Of a DNA stretch of 64,000 bases, positions 49,371-57,973 are shown in pieces. The stretch covers positions 18,911-82,910 of the forward strand of contig JAJFUB010000114.1 of NCBI GenBank assembly GCA_021372615.1, in the 5' to 3' direction. A model generated the notes under the pieces. It searched no databases. It was given only the letters and a program-made list of their open reading frames with translations, and was not told the origin of the DNA. Made by a program: the position numbers and the translations under genes. Source of the stretch: a bacterium. GTDB lineage: Bacteria > Armatimonadota > Zipacnadia > Zipacnadales > UBA11051. The stretch's first letter is position 1; each line of letters begins with the position of its first letter.

Positions 49371-49459
49371 GTAGTGGCGCGATTCATCGCGCCAGTCGTG
49401 GGCATGTGGCGCCCACCGTGCGTGTCTCGACCGGGCGCGACAAATCGCGCCGCTACGGC
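49371..49459. repeat. Palindromic repeat, GTAGCGGCGCGATTTG family
   Basis: Two inverted copies, GTAGTGGCGCGATTCATCGC... (49371-49394) and ...GACAAATCGCGCCGCTACGGC (49433-49459), face each other 38 bases apart. Each contains a GGCGCGAT/ATCGCGCC palindrome. The family is different from the GGAGCGCGG and GGGCGGGG ones. Confidence 0.7.
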
Positions 49460-49460
49460 T

Positions 49461-50057
49461 TCACTTCCGCTGCAGCCGGAACAGCTTCACGACCATGCGG
49501 CCGATGCGGCTGACGTGCGACAGGTCCAGCCCGCGGCTCTGGTACGTGTCCTGGTGGGTCATCGTTGCCAACTCGCGCCGCGGCGGGGCCGGGGGCTCGG
49601 CCTCGGCATAGCCCACAGTCATCATCCCCGGCAGGATGTGGCCCTCCGGGATCGAAAGCAGCCTGCGGATCTTCTGCTCGGCGAACCCGCCGATGTAGCA
49701 TGTGCCCAGGCCCAGGTCGGTGGCGCACAGCATCATGTTCTGGGCCGCGAAGACGCAGTCATCGCGCGAGTACGGCGTAAGCTTCCGCGCCGTGATGACG
49801 ATCACGACGGGCGCGCTCAGGAGCTGCTTCCAGTGCAGACCCGCCACCTGCGCCAGGTCGTACAGGGCCTGCTTGACCTCCGCGTCGCGGACGACGATGA
49901 ACTCCCAGGGCTGGCTGTTGACGGCGCTGGGCGCCCAGCGACCGGCCTCGAGGACCTGCTCCAGCATGTCCTCGGGCACAGAGTCAGACCGATAGCGCCG
50001 CACACTGCGCCGGCGACGGGCGAGGTCGAGGAAGGCGCCTATCGCTTCAGCCCCCAC
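49461..50057 (-). CDS. Nitroreductase-family flavoprotein
   Basis: It starts at GTG, overlapping the beta-helix gene's stop by 19 bases, with a weak site. The 198-residue product has the FMN-binding signature ARRRRSVRRYRSDSVPED, the QPWEFIVVRD dimer strand, and ATDLGLGTCYIGGFAEQKI, PEGHILPGMMTVGYAEA near the C-terminus. It should reduce a nitro or quinone compound, or a related substrate, with FMN and NAD(P)H. There is no clear functional link to the surrounding glycan genes. Confidence 0.85.
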   Translation of the reverse strand: MGAEAIGAFLDLARRRRSVRRYRSDSVPEDMLEQVLEAGRWAPSAVNSQPWEFIVVRDAEVKQALYDLAQVAGLHWKQLLSAPVVIVITARKLTPYSRDDCVFAAQNMMLCATDLGLGTCYIGGFAEQKIRRLLSIPEGHILPGMMTVGYAEAEPPAPPRRELATMTHQDTYQSRGLDLSHVSRIGRMVVKLFRLQRK

Positions 50058-52507
50058 TTCCGGTTCAGGTACTGCTCGACCGATAGCATCTCATCGAAGC
50101 GCAGGGCCCGGCCGAAGATGAGCACTTCGGCGACATCGCCATACAGGTTCTGCCCGGCGCTCTCCGAGGCGCCCAGGATGGTCAGCCGGTCGAGCACACC
50201 GGCACGCATCTGCACCGAGAACACCTGCGGGCCGTAGGCCTGGGGCTTCTCACCGCCGCGCCGCACGATGGTCCAGTTCGGTGCCTCCCATTCCTTCGGC
50301 GTCGGGCGCGAGGCCGCGGCGATCCGCTGCCATGCCGGCCCGGACGCCTCGGGGGCCTGTGATACGACCAGCACCGTGAGCGGCCCCGGCGCGCGTTCCG
50401 GTATCGTGAGCCGCAGCGCCCCGACGCCCGTGCCGCGCACCACGGCGCGGCCGTTGAGGCCGTTTGGTGCGAGCCTGACCGGCGGCTGCGCGGGATCGCG
50501 CGGAAGGGCCACGAGCTGGCCGGGGCCCTTGCTGCGCCAGGCGGCGACCGCACCGTCCGCCCCGGTCGTGAGGGTCGCCGCATCGGCGGCGTCCAGCCAC
50601 ACCAGCAGGCCCTCGCGGATCATCGTGCTCTCGGTCAGCGTCGTGCGCGGGGTGAAGCTCAGATCGTGCGTCGGCGGGGGCGGGGCCTGCGGGTCGCGCC
50701 AATCGGCCCCGGCGACCCAGCGCGCGCCGCCGAACTCATACGCCCCCAGGTCGGGCGCCCGGCCCGCGAAGCCATCGGTGATCCCCGCGATCTCGATACC
50801 CGCGTCTATGGCCGCCGAGCCCTTCACGGGCACGCCGTCGCGGTCCACCGCGCCGAAGGTGTTGCGCTGCAGCTCCGGCCCCAACTCGCCCTGCACGAAG
50901 GTGCTCGGGTCCTCCGGGCGCAGCGGGGCGTTGACGAGGTTGTTGAGGATGCGCGTGCCCTTCATCGTCGGGGTGTAGGCAGCGTAGGTGAACGTGCCGA
51001 AGGGCTTGTTGGACAGCGCCACGGTGTTGTTGGCGATCAGGTGGTTCAGCGCATCGCAGTTGATGTGGATGCCACAGGCGGTGGTGTTCCACACGACGTT
51101 GTGGTGGACGATGAAGTTCTTGCTGAAGTTGTCCAGGTAGATGCCGGAGGTGGCATCGCCGAGCAGGTCGTGCGCCCAGTTGTGGGCGATGACGCCGCCC
51201 TCGCCGTCGGTCCCCCAGCAGTAGATCGCCCCGGCATCGTTGTTGAGCATGTTGCCGTGGTACAGGTCGTTGTACTCCAGCAGGATGCGCTTGCTGCCGT
51301 GGTGGGGGATGATGTCGCGGCCCGTGCGGAAGATGCTGCAGTGGCTGACGACCGCCCCCACCGAACGGCCGGCGTTGAGCCCGCCCGACCCGGTGCCGCA
51401 GTAGTCGGCGTCGTGGATGACGCAGTTCTCCACGCGGTTGCCCTCGCCCGTCACTTGCATCGCCGCCAGCGCCGCGTACGCGATCAGGCAGTGCCGCCAC
51501 ACGTTGCCCTTGCCGGACATCACGTTGAGCGTCGGCGGCCGCACCTTCTTGGTCCACTCGCGCACATGCTGCACATACCGCAGGCGGCAATCCTCGACCA
51601 GGCAGTGCTGCGCGTCGGCCATGTTGATCGCCGCGCCGATGATGTCCAGCCCATGCACCTCGACGCACGACAGCTTGCTCAGGTCGAAGGCGAGGTCGCG
51701 CTGCTTGGCCTCGATCCGGTGCCTGGCGGGCATGTCGCCGGGGGCCACCTGCAGGTACAGCGTCCCGGTCGCCTCATCGAGGAACCACTCGCCGGGGCTG
51801 TCCACGCCGGCCAGCGCGCCGATGAGGAGGTACGGGTTCCCCGGGCGGGGGGCATAGGGATCGTGCTGGTGATACGGGTCGGCCTTCTCGCGGACAAAGT
51901 CCTCAGCGAAGCGGAACGACTGGCCCGGCCTGTACTCGGTGACGCGCCGCATCTGGCTGGTCCAGCGGTCGCCAGGCCAGATCAGGATGAGGGCATTGTT
52001 CCAGTCGCCAGGAGGGAGGTTGGGGTCGGCGAGCACGAACTTGTCCGTGCCTGGTCCGGCGGCGGCGCGGGGGAAGGTCATGAGGTCATCGCTGGTCGCG
52101 TTGGGCCAGCGCGCCTCGGGCAGCATCTTGCCATCGCTGAAGAGCTGGATGAACTTGAGCGGGGTCGCGAGCTTCCAGATGTCGCCCTGGTGCCGGGTCC
52201 ACGCGCCGGTCAGCGGGTCGGCCCCCGAGACGGTCACGGCCTCGCCCTTGTAGGCGGCGAAGCAGAGCGGCTCGCCCTCGGCGCCGGAGCTGGCGGGCCG
52301 CACCGTCTCGCGGTACACGCCGCCGCGCAGCCGGCAGGTGTCGCCGGGCTGCATCACCGACGCCGCCTGGCCGATGGTGCGGAAGGGCTTCGCGAGCGTG
52401 CCGGGGTTCGCGTCATTACCCGAGGGAGAGACGAACAGCTCCGCGGCCGGCAGCGGCATCGCCAGCAGCCCCAGCGCCAGAGCCAGGAGGGGAAGAGAAG
52501 CCCGCAT
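50039..52507 (-). CDS. Secreted right-handed parallel beta-helix protein with C-terminal LamG-like domain
   Basis: The ATG at 52507 follows GGGTGATC and opens a signal peptide (LPLLALALGLLAMPLPAA). The 822-residue product begins ELFVSPSGNDANPGTLAKPF, then a beta-helix with conserved N and H rungs (FIVHHNVVWNTTACGIHINC, GGVIAHNWAHDLLG). Residues about 590-822 (GLLVWLDAADAATLT ... LYGDVAEVLIFGRALRFDEM) form a concanavalin/LamG-type sandwich. It is similar in plan to the gene at 6997, which carries a CBM9-like domain instead. It probably binds or depolymerises an anionic polysaccharide. Confidence 0.82.
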   Translation of the reverse strand: MRASLPLLALALGLLAMPLPAAELFVSPSGNDANPGTLAKPFRTIGQAASVMQPGDTCRLRGGVYRETVRPASSGAEGEPLCFAAYKGEAVTVSGADPLTGAWTRHQGDIWKLATPLKFIQLFSDGKMLPEARWPNATSDDLMTFPRAAAGPGTDKFVLADPNLPPGDWNNALILIWPGDRWTSQMRRVTEYRPGQSFRFAEDFVREKADPYHQHDPYAPRPGNPYLLIGALAGVDSPGEWFLDEATGTLYLQVAPGDMPARHRIEAKQRDLAFDLSKLSCVEVHGLDIIGAAINMADAQHCLVEDCRLRYVQHVREWTKKVRPPTLNVMSGKGNVWRHCLIAYAALAAMQVTGEGNRVENCVIHDADYCGTGSGGLNAGRSVGAVVSHCSIFRTGRDIIPHHGSKRILLEYNDLYHGNMLNNDAGAIYCWGTDGEGGVIAHNWAHDLLGDATSGIYLDNFSKNFIVHHNVVWNTTACGIHINCDALNHLIANNTVALSNKPFGTFTYAAYTPTMKGTRILNNLVNAPLRPEDPSTFVQGELGPELQRNTFGAVDRDGVPVKGSAAIDAGIEIAGITDGFAGRAPDLGAYEFGGARWVAGADWRDPQAPPPPTHDLSFTPRTTLTESTMIREGLLVWLDAADAATLTTGADGAVAAWRSKGPGQLVALPRDPAQPPVRLAPNGLNGRAVVRGTGVGALRLTIPERAPGPLTVLVVSQAPEASGPAWQRIAAASRPTPKEWEAPNWTIVRRGGEKPQAYGPQVFSVQMRAGVLDRLTILGASESAGQNLYGDVAEVLIFGRALRFDEMLSVEQYLNRKWGLKR

Positions 52508-52618
52508 GTGCCCGATCACCCTTTCGCGGCGTGTCCGGCACAGTTCCGCGCGCGGGCGGGTGTCCCCTGCCCGGAGGGCCGAGCGGCAGCCGGCCCCCGC
52601 CCTCCAGCGGCTCCCGCC

Positions 52619-53512
52619 TCAGATCAGGCTCGTGCTGAAGTAGCGCTCGGCGCGGTCGGCGAGGATGGTCACGACATTGCCCTCGATCTCAGGCGCAATC
52701 CGCATGGCCGCCCAGACACAGGCGCCCGAGGAGGTGCCGACCAGCAGCCCCTCGACACGGGCCAGCGCCCGCGCGGTAGCAATGGCATCCTCATCGGTGA
52801 CTTCCACAACGTGGTCCACGAGGCTCACGTCGAGCACCGCGGGGATGAAGCCGTCGCCGATGCCCTGGATCTGATGCAGGCCCGGCTCATGCCCCAGGAG
52901 CGCCGAGACATTGGCTGGCTCGGCGGCGACGACGCGGCAGTTGGGGTTCTGCTCCTTGAGGTAGCTGCCCACGCCCTGCAGAGTGCCCCCGCTGCCCACG
53001 CCGGCGACGAAGGCCCCAACCTGCCCGTCCATCTGCTCCCAGATCTCCCGGGCGGTGGTATCGAAGTGACACTTGGGGTTGGCGGGGTTCTCGAACTGCT
53101 GGGGGACGAAGACGTTTGGTTGGCTGGCCAGTTCGGCGGCACGGTCCACGGCGCCCTGGATGCTGGCCTCGGCGGGTGTCAGCTCGAGTTCGGCCCCGAG
53201 CGCGCGGATGATCTTCCGGCGTTCCTCGCTCATGTTCTCGGGCATGCAGATGATGACGCGATAGCCCTTCTGCACTCCGACCAGGGCGATGCCGATGCCG
53301 GTGTTGCCCGAGGTGGGCTCGACAATGGTGTCTCCGGGCTTCAGGCGCCCCGTCGCCTCGGCGCACTCGATCATCTCCAGGGCGATGCGGTCCTTGATGC
53401 TGCCGCCAGGGTTGAGCAGCTCGCACTTGACGAACACGGGGTGCTCCGTCAGTTTCGCCAGGCGCAGCATGGGGGTATTGCCGATCAGTTGCAGCACATT
53501 GGTGTGGAACAT
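52619..53512 (-). CDS. cysK: Cysteine synthase (O-acetylserine sulfhydrylase)
   Basis: The 297-residue product is a full fold-type II PLP enzyme: LQLIGNTPMLRLAKL at the start, Lys40 as the PLP-binding lysine in NPGGSIKDR, the substrate loop TSGNTG at 67-72, and GVGSGGTLQGVG for phosphate binding. The C-terminal EGLLVGTSSGA is also typical. It condenses O-acetylserine with sulfide to give cysteine. It is divergent from the sulfatase gene, whose product could feed sulfate to the same pathway, but a link is only inference. GAGGCGG precedes the ATG. Confidence 0.92.
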   Translation of the reverse strand: MFHTNVLQLIGNTPMLRLAKLTEHPVFVKCELLNPGGSIKDRIALEMIECAEATGRLKPGDTIVEPTSGNTGIGIALVGVQKGYRVIICMPENMSEERRKIIRALGAELELTPAEASIQGAVDRAAELASQPNVFVPQQFENPANPKCHFDTTAREIWEQMDGQVGAFVAGVGSGGTLQGVGSYLKEQNPNCRVVAAEPANVSALLGHEPGLHQIQGIGDGFIPAVLDVSLVDHVVEVTDEDAIATARALARVEGLLVGTSSGACVWAAMRIAPEIEGNVVTILADRAERYFSTSLI

Positions 53513-53658
53513 GGGTCTACCGCCTCGCAGGGATGAAGCCCCATGTTACCAGCATGGGCGGCGCAGCGCAATGCCGGACGTCCGCCCCCGCGCGGGAGGA
53601 GCGGCCTACGTCTCCGAGGAAGGAGACGCCGTCACCACTGCGCCCCGGATGGAGCGTC

Positions 53659-55122
53659 ATGCCCTCACGCCCCAATGTCCTCATCGTCATGTCCGACCAC
53701 GAGCGCGCGGATGTGCTGCACCCGACGCACCCATGCCCCACGCCGCACGCCTCGCGCCTGGCGCGGGAAGGCGTGCTGTTCAACCAGGCGTACACGGTCA
53801 GCACCCACTGCTGCCCCTCCCGCGCCAGCTTCATGACCGGCGTGTACCCCAGCCGCCACGGCGTGTTCAACAACGTCCTGACGCGCACGGCCATCCACAG
53901 GGGCCTGAGCCCGGGCGTGGTCACTTGGCCCGAGCATCTCGCGCGTGCCGGCTACCGGATGCAGTACACCGGCAAGTGGCATGTCAGCGCCGAGGAGCGC
54001 CCGGCCGACCGTGGCTGGGAGGAGTTCGGGACCGTGACGGCCGTCCCGCCCGAGCGGCACGAGACCTCGTGGGACCGCCAGCCCGGCCCGCGCGATGCCG
54101 AGACGAAGCACGGCCTGCACGACTGCGTCTGGGTGCCGCGCGATGGTTGGCCTGACTCCCTGCTCTCCGCCGTCCGCCCGGTGACCGCTGACCAGACGCT
54201 CGAGTACCGCCAGACGCAGGACACCATCGCCACGATCCGCGAGCTGGCTGGCAGCGACCAGCCCTGGTGCACGTACCTGGGCTGGGCCACGCCGCACGAC
54301 CCCTACACCGTGCCGGAGGACTATGCCGACCGGATAGACCCGGCCACGGTGCCACTGCCGCCGAGCTTCCGCGATGACATGAGCGACCGGCCGCGCCTGT
54401 ACACCCGCCAGCGTCGTCAGCTCTGGGACCAGCTCGACCCCGAACAGGTCCGCCTGTCCATCGCGCGCTTCTGGGCCGTGTGCGCGATGCAGGACGACTT
54501 CCTGGGCATGCTCCTGCAGGCCCTGGAGGAGACGGGGCAACTCGACCACACCCTCATCATCCGCACCGCCGACCACGGGGACCTGCTGGGCGAGCACGGC
54601 CTGTTCCTCAAGGGCGTGGCCCCGTACGAGGGCTCGTACCGCATCCCGCTTGCCATGCGCTGGCCGGAGGGCCTGGCCGGCGCGGGGCGGGAGGTCAACT
54701 CGATCACGCCCAATGTGGACATGGCGGCGACGCTGCTGGAGATCGGCGGGGCCGAGCCGCTGCCGCACACCGACGGCCACAGCCTCGTGCCACTGCTAAC
54801 GGGCGAGGAGCCGGACGGACAGCGCGACGAGCTCTTCACGCAGATGAACGGGGTGGAGCTGTACTACACCCAGTGCATCATGCGCGTGGGCCGCTACAAG
54901 TACATCTTCAACGGCTTCGACGAGGACGAGCTATATGACCTGGAGGCTGACCCGTGGGAGCGGCGGAACCTGGCGGCCGACCCGGCGCTGGAGCCGGTGA
55001 AGCGCCGCCTGATCCGGCGACTGTGGGAGTATGCGCGCGACACCGAGGACACGATTGACAACGCCTACCCACCGGTGGGGCTGGTGCCGGTCGGGCCGTA
55101 CCGAGCGCTGGAGCGGGGCTGA
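53659..55122 (+). CDS. Type I sulfatase, cytoplasmic form
   Basis: The start is the ATG at 53659, with GGAGCG upstream; in-frame codons to 53533 look non-coding. The 487-residue product has the family opening PNVLIVMSDHERAD, and the formylglycine motif CCPSR at 51-55 (Cys51 converted), then the metal/substrate block KWHVS and IRTADHGDLLGEHG. No signal peptide is present, so it acts inside the cell or the true start is missed. It should hydrolyse sulfate esters or phosphonate monoesters of sugars. An anaerobic or FGE maturase is not in the window. Confidence 0.88.
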   Translation: MPSRPNVLIVMSDHERADVLHPTHPCPTPHASRLAREGVLFNQAYTVSTHCCPSRASFMTGVYPSRHGVFNNVLTRTAIHRGLSPGVVTWPEHLARAGYRMQYTGKWHVSAEERPADRGWEEFGTVTAVPPERHETSWDRQPGPRDAETKHGLHDCVWVPRDGWPDSLLSAVRPVTADQTLEYRQTQDTIATIRELAGSDQPWCTYLGWATPHDPYTVPEDYADRIDPATVPLPPSFRDDMSDRPRLYTRQRRQLWDQLDPEQVRLSIARFWAVCAMQDDFLGMLLQALEETGQLDHTLIIRTADHGDLLGEHGLFLKGVAPYEGSYRIPLAMRWPEGLAGAGREVNSITPNVDMAATLLEIGGAEPLPHTDGHSLVPLLTGEEPDGQRDELFTQMNGVELYYTQCIMRVGRYKYIFNGFDEDELYDLEADPWERRNLAADPALEPVKRRLIRRLWEYARDTEDTIDNAYPPVGLVPVGPYRALERG

Positions 55123-55206
55123 CGGCTGACCGCCGGCAGGTGCCGGTCGGGACCGGGGCGAAGTGTCCGCGTAGCAGGTTGCATCACGGTCGGGGGAGAC
55201 GGTCCC

Positions 55207-57948
55207 ATGGCCTCGGGTACGTGCACGTCGTGCTCGCGCGGTCGCCTCGTCCTGCTCGCCGCCTCGTTAGTGCTCGGCCTGGGCGTCGGCCACGCTCAGC
55301 CCGCCGCGGCTACCCAATGGTCACGCGGGTTCACCGTGCCCGCCGTCGGCATCGGCAGCGACTACCCGGTCGAAGCGCTGGTGTCATTCGCTGCTCAGGC
55401 CCATGTCGGCACGGTGATCGTGGATTGGGACTGCATCCCCGACACTGCCCCCCGCACCGACCAGCGCGCCGTCAATGCCCTCCTGGCCCGCCTGAGCGCA
55501 GCCGGTGTGCACGTGGCGGCCATGTACCGCCCTCGCTTCAGGGACAACCCCACCGTCCCGACGCAGACGACCCTCAACGGCGGCCCCGCCGAGCATGACG
55601 GGTACGAGATCTGCTACAGCGACAGCCGGGCCCGCGCGTGGGGCGCCCAGTGGGCTCAGGCCATCGTCAAATCCTTCCCCGGCTTCACCGCCGTCCTCAT
55701 CGGGCAGCCGCACGACTACTGCGGCTGCCGGCAGTGCGGCGAGCGGCCGAGGCCGGACGCCCCGGCGCGGCCCGGCGTGGTGCAGTTCCTGCGGGACGTG
55801 CGGGAGGCCCTCGACCGGCGCCGCTCGCGGGCGACCCTCGGCCTGGTGGGGCCCATCTACGCGAGCCACTGGGAGCCCGTGCTCGACGCCGTGGATGTCA
55901 TCCTCCCGAGCATGACGCTCTACGAGCGATTCCCGGCGGCCAACTGCGTCGCCTCGTTCCGCACTCTCGGCACGGCGTACGGCGCCAAGATGGGGTGCCC
56001 CCTGCTCTGCCTGTCGGCGGACACGGGGCGGACGGTGAGCGAGGCGTATGCCGGGCAGTTGGACCGGGCGCTGGAACAGGCCGGCATCTCCTACGTCATG
56101 CAGGGCCTCGACACGGCGTTCCTGTCCGATGAGTACGACCCGCAGCAGATCGCGCACGGGATGGGGCTGGACTGGGAGGCGCTGGCCCCGATTCTCGGCC
56201 AGATGGCCTGCGCGGCCGAGCAGGATGACGGCGTCCCGCTGCTGGACATCCCCGAGCAGCGCGCCGACCTCCCCGTGATCGCCGGCCGCTACGCCGTCGT
56301 GACCTGCGTGCCCCGTGGCCACCCCTACTACCGCGCCGCGGCCGCGCTCGCCCAGTACCGCCAGACGGACGTGCTGACCATCCCCTTCGTCCCGCGCGCG
56401 GGCCTCTACCGAGCACTACAGTCCCTGCAGGCCGAGCAGATCGCCCTCGTCGCCCCACCCGCCGAGATCGTGCCCGAACTCGCCGAGACGGTCTTCCTGG
56501 CGGCGAGCACCATGGACCACGACGTCGCCCTCGACTTCACCTACGGGTTCATCACCGGCGAGACGCCGGACGACGCCTGGGCGATGGTGCAGCGCACGAT
56601 CGAGGCCGAGGCTCAGCCGCCCGAGCCGCACCTCGCCGCGTGCGTCGGTCAAGTCTTCGACGGCATGGACCACTGCTACAAGGCCATGGAGCAGCGCGCC
56701 GCGCAGTACGCGCAGATGGGACTGCGGGCCAACGCCATCTGCGGCGACACTGACGACAGGCAGTGGGCCCAGCGCCGTGTGTCCGAGATGCCCAAGTTCG
56801 ACGGCGCCACCGCCGTCGTCTTCATGGGCCATGGGTCCGGCCACTCGTCGTGCGGCATCACCGGCGCCGACCTGTTCGGCGTGCAACTCAACCACGCTAT
56901 CGCCTTCAGCGGCACGTGCTATGGCAACGCCGTCACGAACATGCTGTGGGATGTCAGCAAGGACAAGCTGCTGCATCCGGCGCCGATGCCGCCGCGCTCG
57001 AGTGTCGCGCTGGCGATGATCCACGGCGGCGCGATTGGCCTCGTGGGCAGCCTGACGTCCAGCAGCTTCTGGTTTGTCCGCGAGGCCATGTTGGCCGTGG
57101 ACGAGGGGCTCTCGATGGGGCAGGCCTTCGCCCGCAACGCCGACACGTGCATGGCGGCGTCGCGGCTCAAGCAGGTGGTGCTGTACCCGTGGGTCGAGGG
57201 AGAACTGCCCCCCGGTGCCCGTGGCACGCGCGCCCATCGGCAGGCCAACACCATCGCGCCCGTCGTGTTGCTGGGCGACCCCGCCTACGTGCCCTTCCCC
57301 GGTGGCCTGCCCAAGGCGCAGGCAGTGGACCATCCAACCTCGACGACGACTGCGGCCGCAGCGACCAGGACGACGCCTCCGCCCCTCGCCTCCGGGCCGG
57401 AGCATCTCCAACTCGCGGCCGGGAGCAACGCGTACGTACTCAGCGGCGCCAACGGCGTGCTGACGACGATCATCCAGTACCTGCCGGAGCGCTCCTTCGC
57501 GGGCATGGCGCGCGGGATCGTGTGCGACAACAGGGGCTGCCGAACGCTGCTGAAGTTTGACCTGTCCCGGGTGGCGCTACCGGAGGGGAAGACGCTGCGC
57601 AAGGTCACGTTGCGCCTGTATGCCGAGAAGTCCACGGGGCAATCTGGGGGGCGCACGATGGTCGTCCATCGCGTGACGGCGCCCTGGGATGGCAAGGTCA
57701 CCTGGGGCACAATGCCGACGTTTGAGGCCGCGCCGTGCGTCGCCGCACCATACGAGACCGGGGCGAAGTGGCTCGAGCTGGACATCACAGAACCGGCGCG
57801 GTCGTGGCTCACCGACCCAGCCCACAACTACGGTCTGCTGCTCAAGTTCGAGCAAGAAGGGCAGACGCCGTACGTAGAATGGGACTTCACCGGGCCGATG
57901 GCCACGACCGACGCGAACCGTCCGCGACTGGTGTTCGAGTGCGACTGA
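55207..57948 (+). CDS. Secreted multidomain protein: TIM-barrel-like, caspase-fold peptidase-like and DNRLRE domains
   Basis: A GGGGGAGACGG site precedes the ATG. Of 913 residues, 1-30 are a signal peptide (LVLLAASLVLGLGVGHA). Residues about 40-330 look like a TIM barrel (GTVIVDWDCIPD, VILPSMTLYERFP). Residues about 340-700 have a caspase-type fold: His542 in FMGHGSGHSSC and Cys571 in FSGTCYGN, 29 residues apart like C25/C11 peptidases. A Thr/Pro/Ala linker (708-725) leads to a DNRLRE domain (LLKFDLSRVALPEGKTLR ... WLELDITEPARSWL). Such proteins may cleave or anchor surface proteins. This combination is not known to me. Confidence 0.78.
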   Translation: MASGTCTSCSRGRLVLLAASLVLGLGVGHAQPAAATQWSRGFTVPAVGIGSDYPVEALVSFAAQAHVGTVIVDWDCIPDTAPRTDQRAVNALLARLSAAGVHVAAMYRPRFRDNPTVPTQTTLNGGPAEHDGYEICYSDSRARAWGAQWAQAIVKSFPGFTAVLIGQPHDYCGCRQCGERPRPDAPARPGVVQFLRDVREALDRRRSRATLGLVGPIYASHWEPVLDAVDVILPSMTLYERFPAANCVASFRTLGTAYGAKMGCPLLCLSADTGRTVSEAYAGQLDRALEQAGISYVMQGLDTAFLSDEYDPQQIAHGMGLDWEALAPILGQMACAAEQDDGVPLLDIPEQRADLPVIAGRYAVVTCVPRGHPYYRAAAALAQYRQTDVLTIPFVPRAGLYRALQSLQAEQIALVAPPAEIVPELAETVFLAASTMDHDVALDFTYGFITGETPDDAWAMVQRTIEAEAQPPEPHLAACVGQVFDGMDHCYKAMEQRAAQYAQMGLRANAICGDTDDRQWAQRRVSEMPKFDGATAVVFMGHGSGHSSCGITGADLFGVQLNHAIAFSGTCYGNAVTNMLWDVSKDKLLHPAPMPPRSSVALAMIHGGAIGLVGSLTSSSFWFVREAMLAVDEGLSMGQAFARNADTCMAASRLKQVVLYPWVEGELPPGARGTRAHRQANTIAPVVLLGDPAYVPFPGGLPKAQAVDHPTSTTTAAAATRTTPPPLASGPEHLQLAAGSNAYVLSGANGVLTTIIQYLPERSFAGMARGIVCDNRGCRTLLKFDLSRVALPEGKTLRKVTLRLYAEKSTGQSGGRTMVVHRVTAPWDGKVTWGTMPTFEAAPCVAAPYETGAKWLELDITEPARSWLTDPAHNYGLLLKFEQEGQTPYVEWDFTGPMATTDANRPRLVFECD

Positions 57949-57973
57949 GGACGCCACGGGGCGCCCGCGGCGA

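Noticed and set aside
50666..53536. 956-codon plus-strand frame
   Set aside because: It is antisense to the beta-helix and cysteine synthase genes, both of which have strong motifs.
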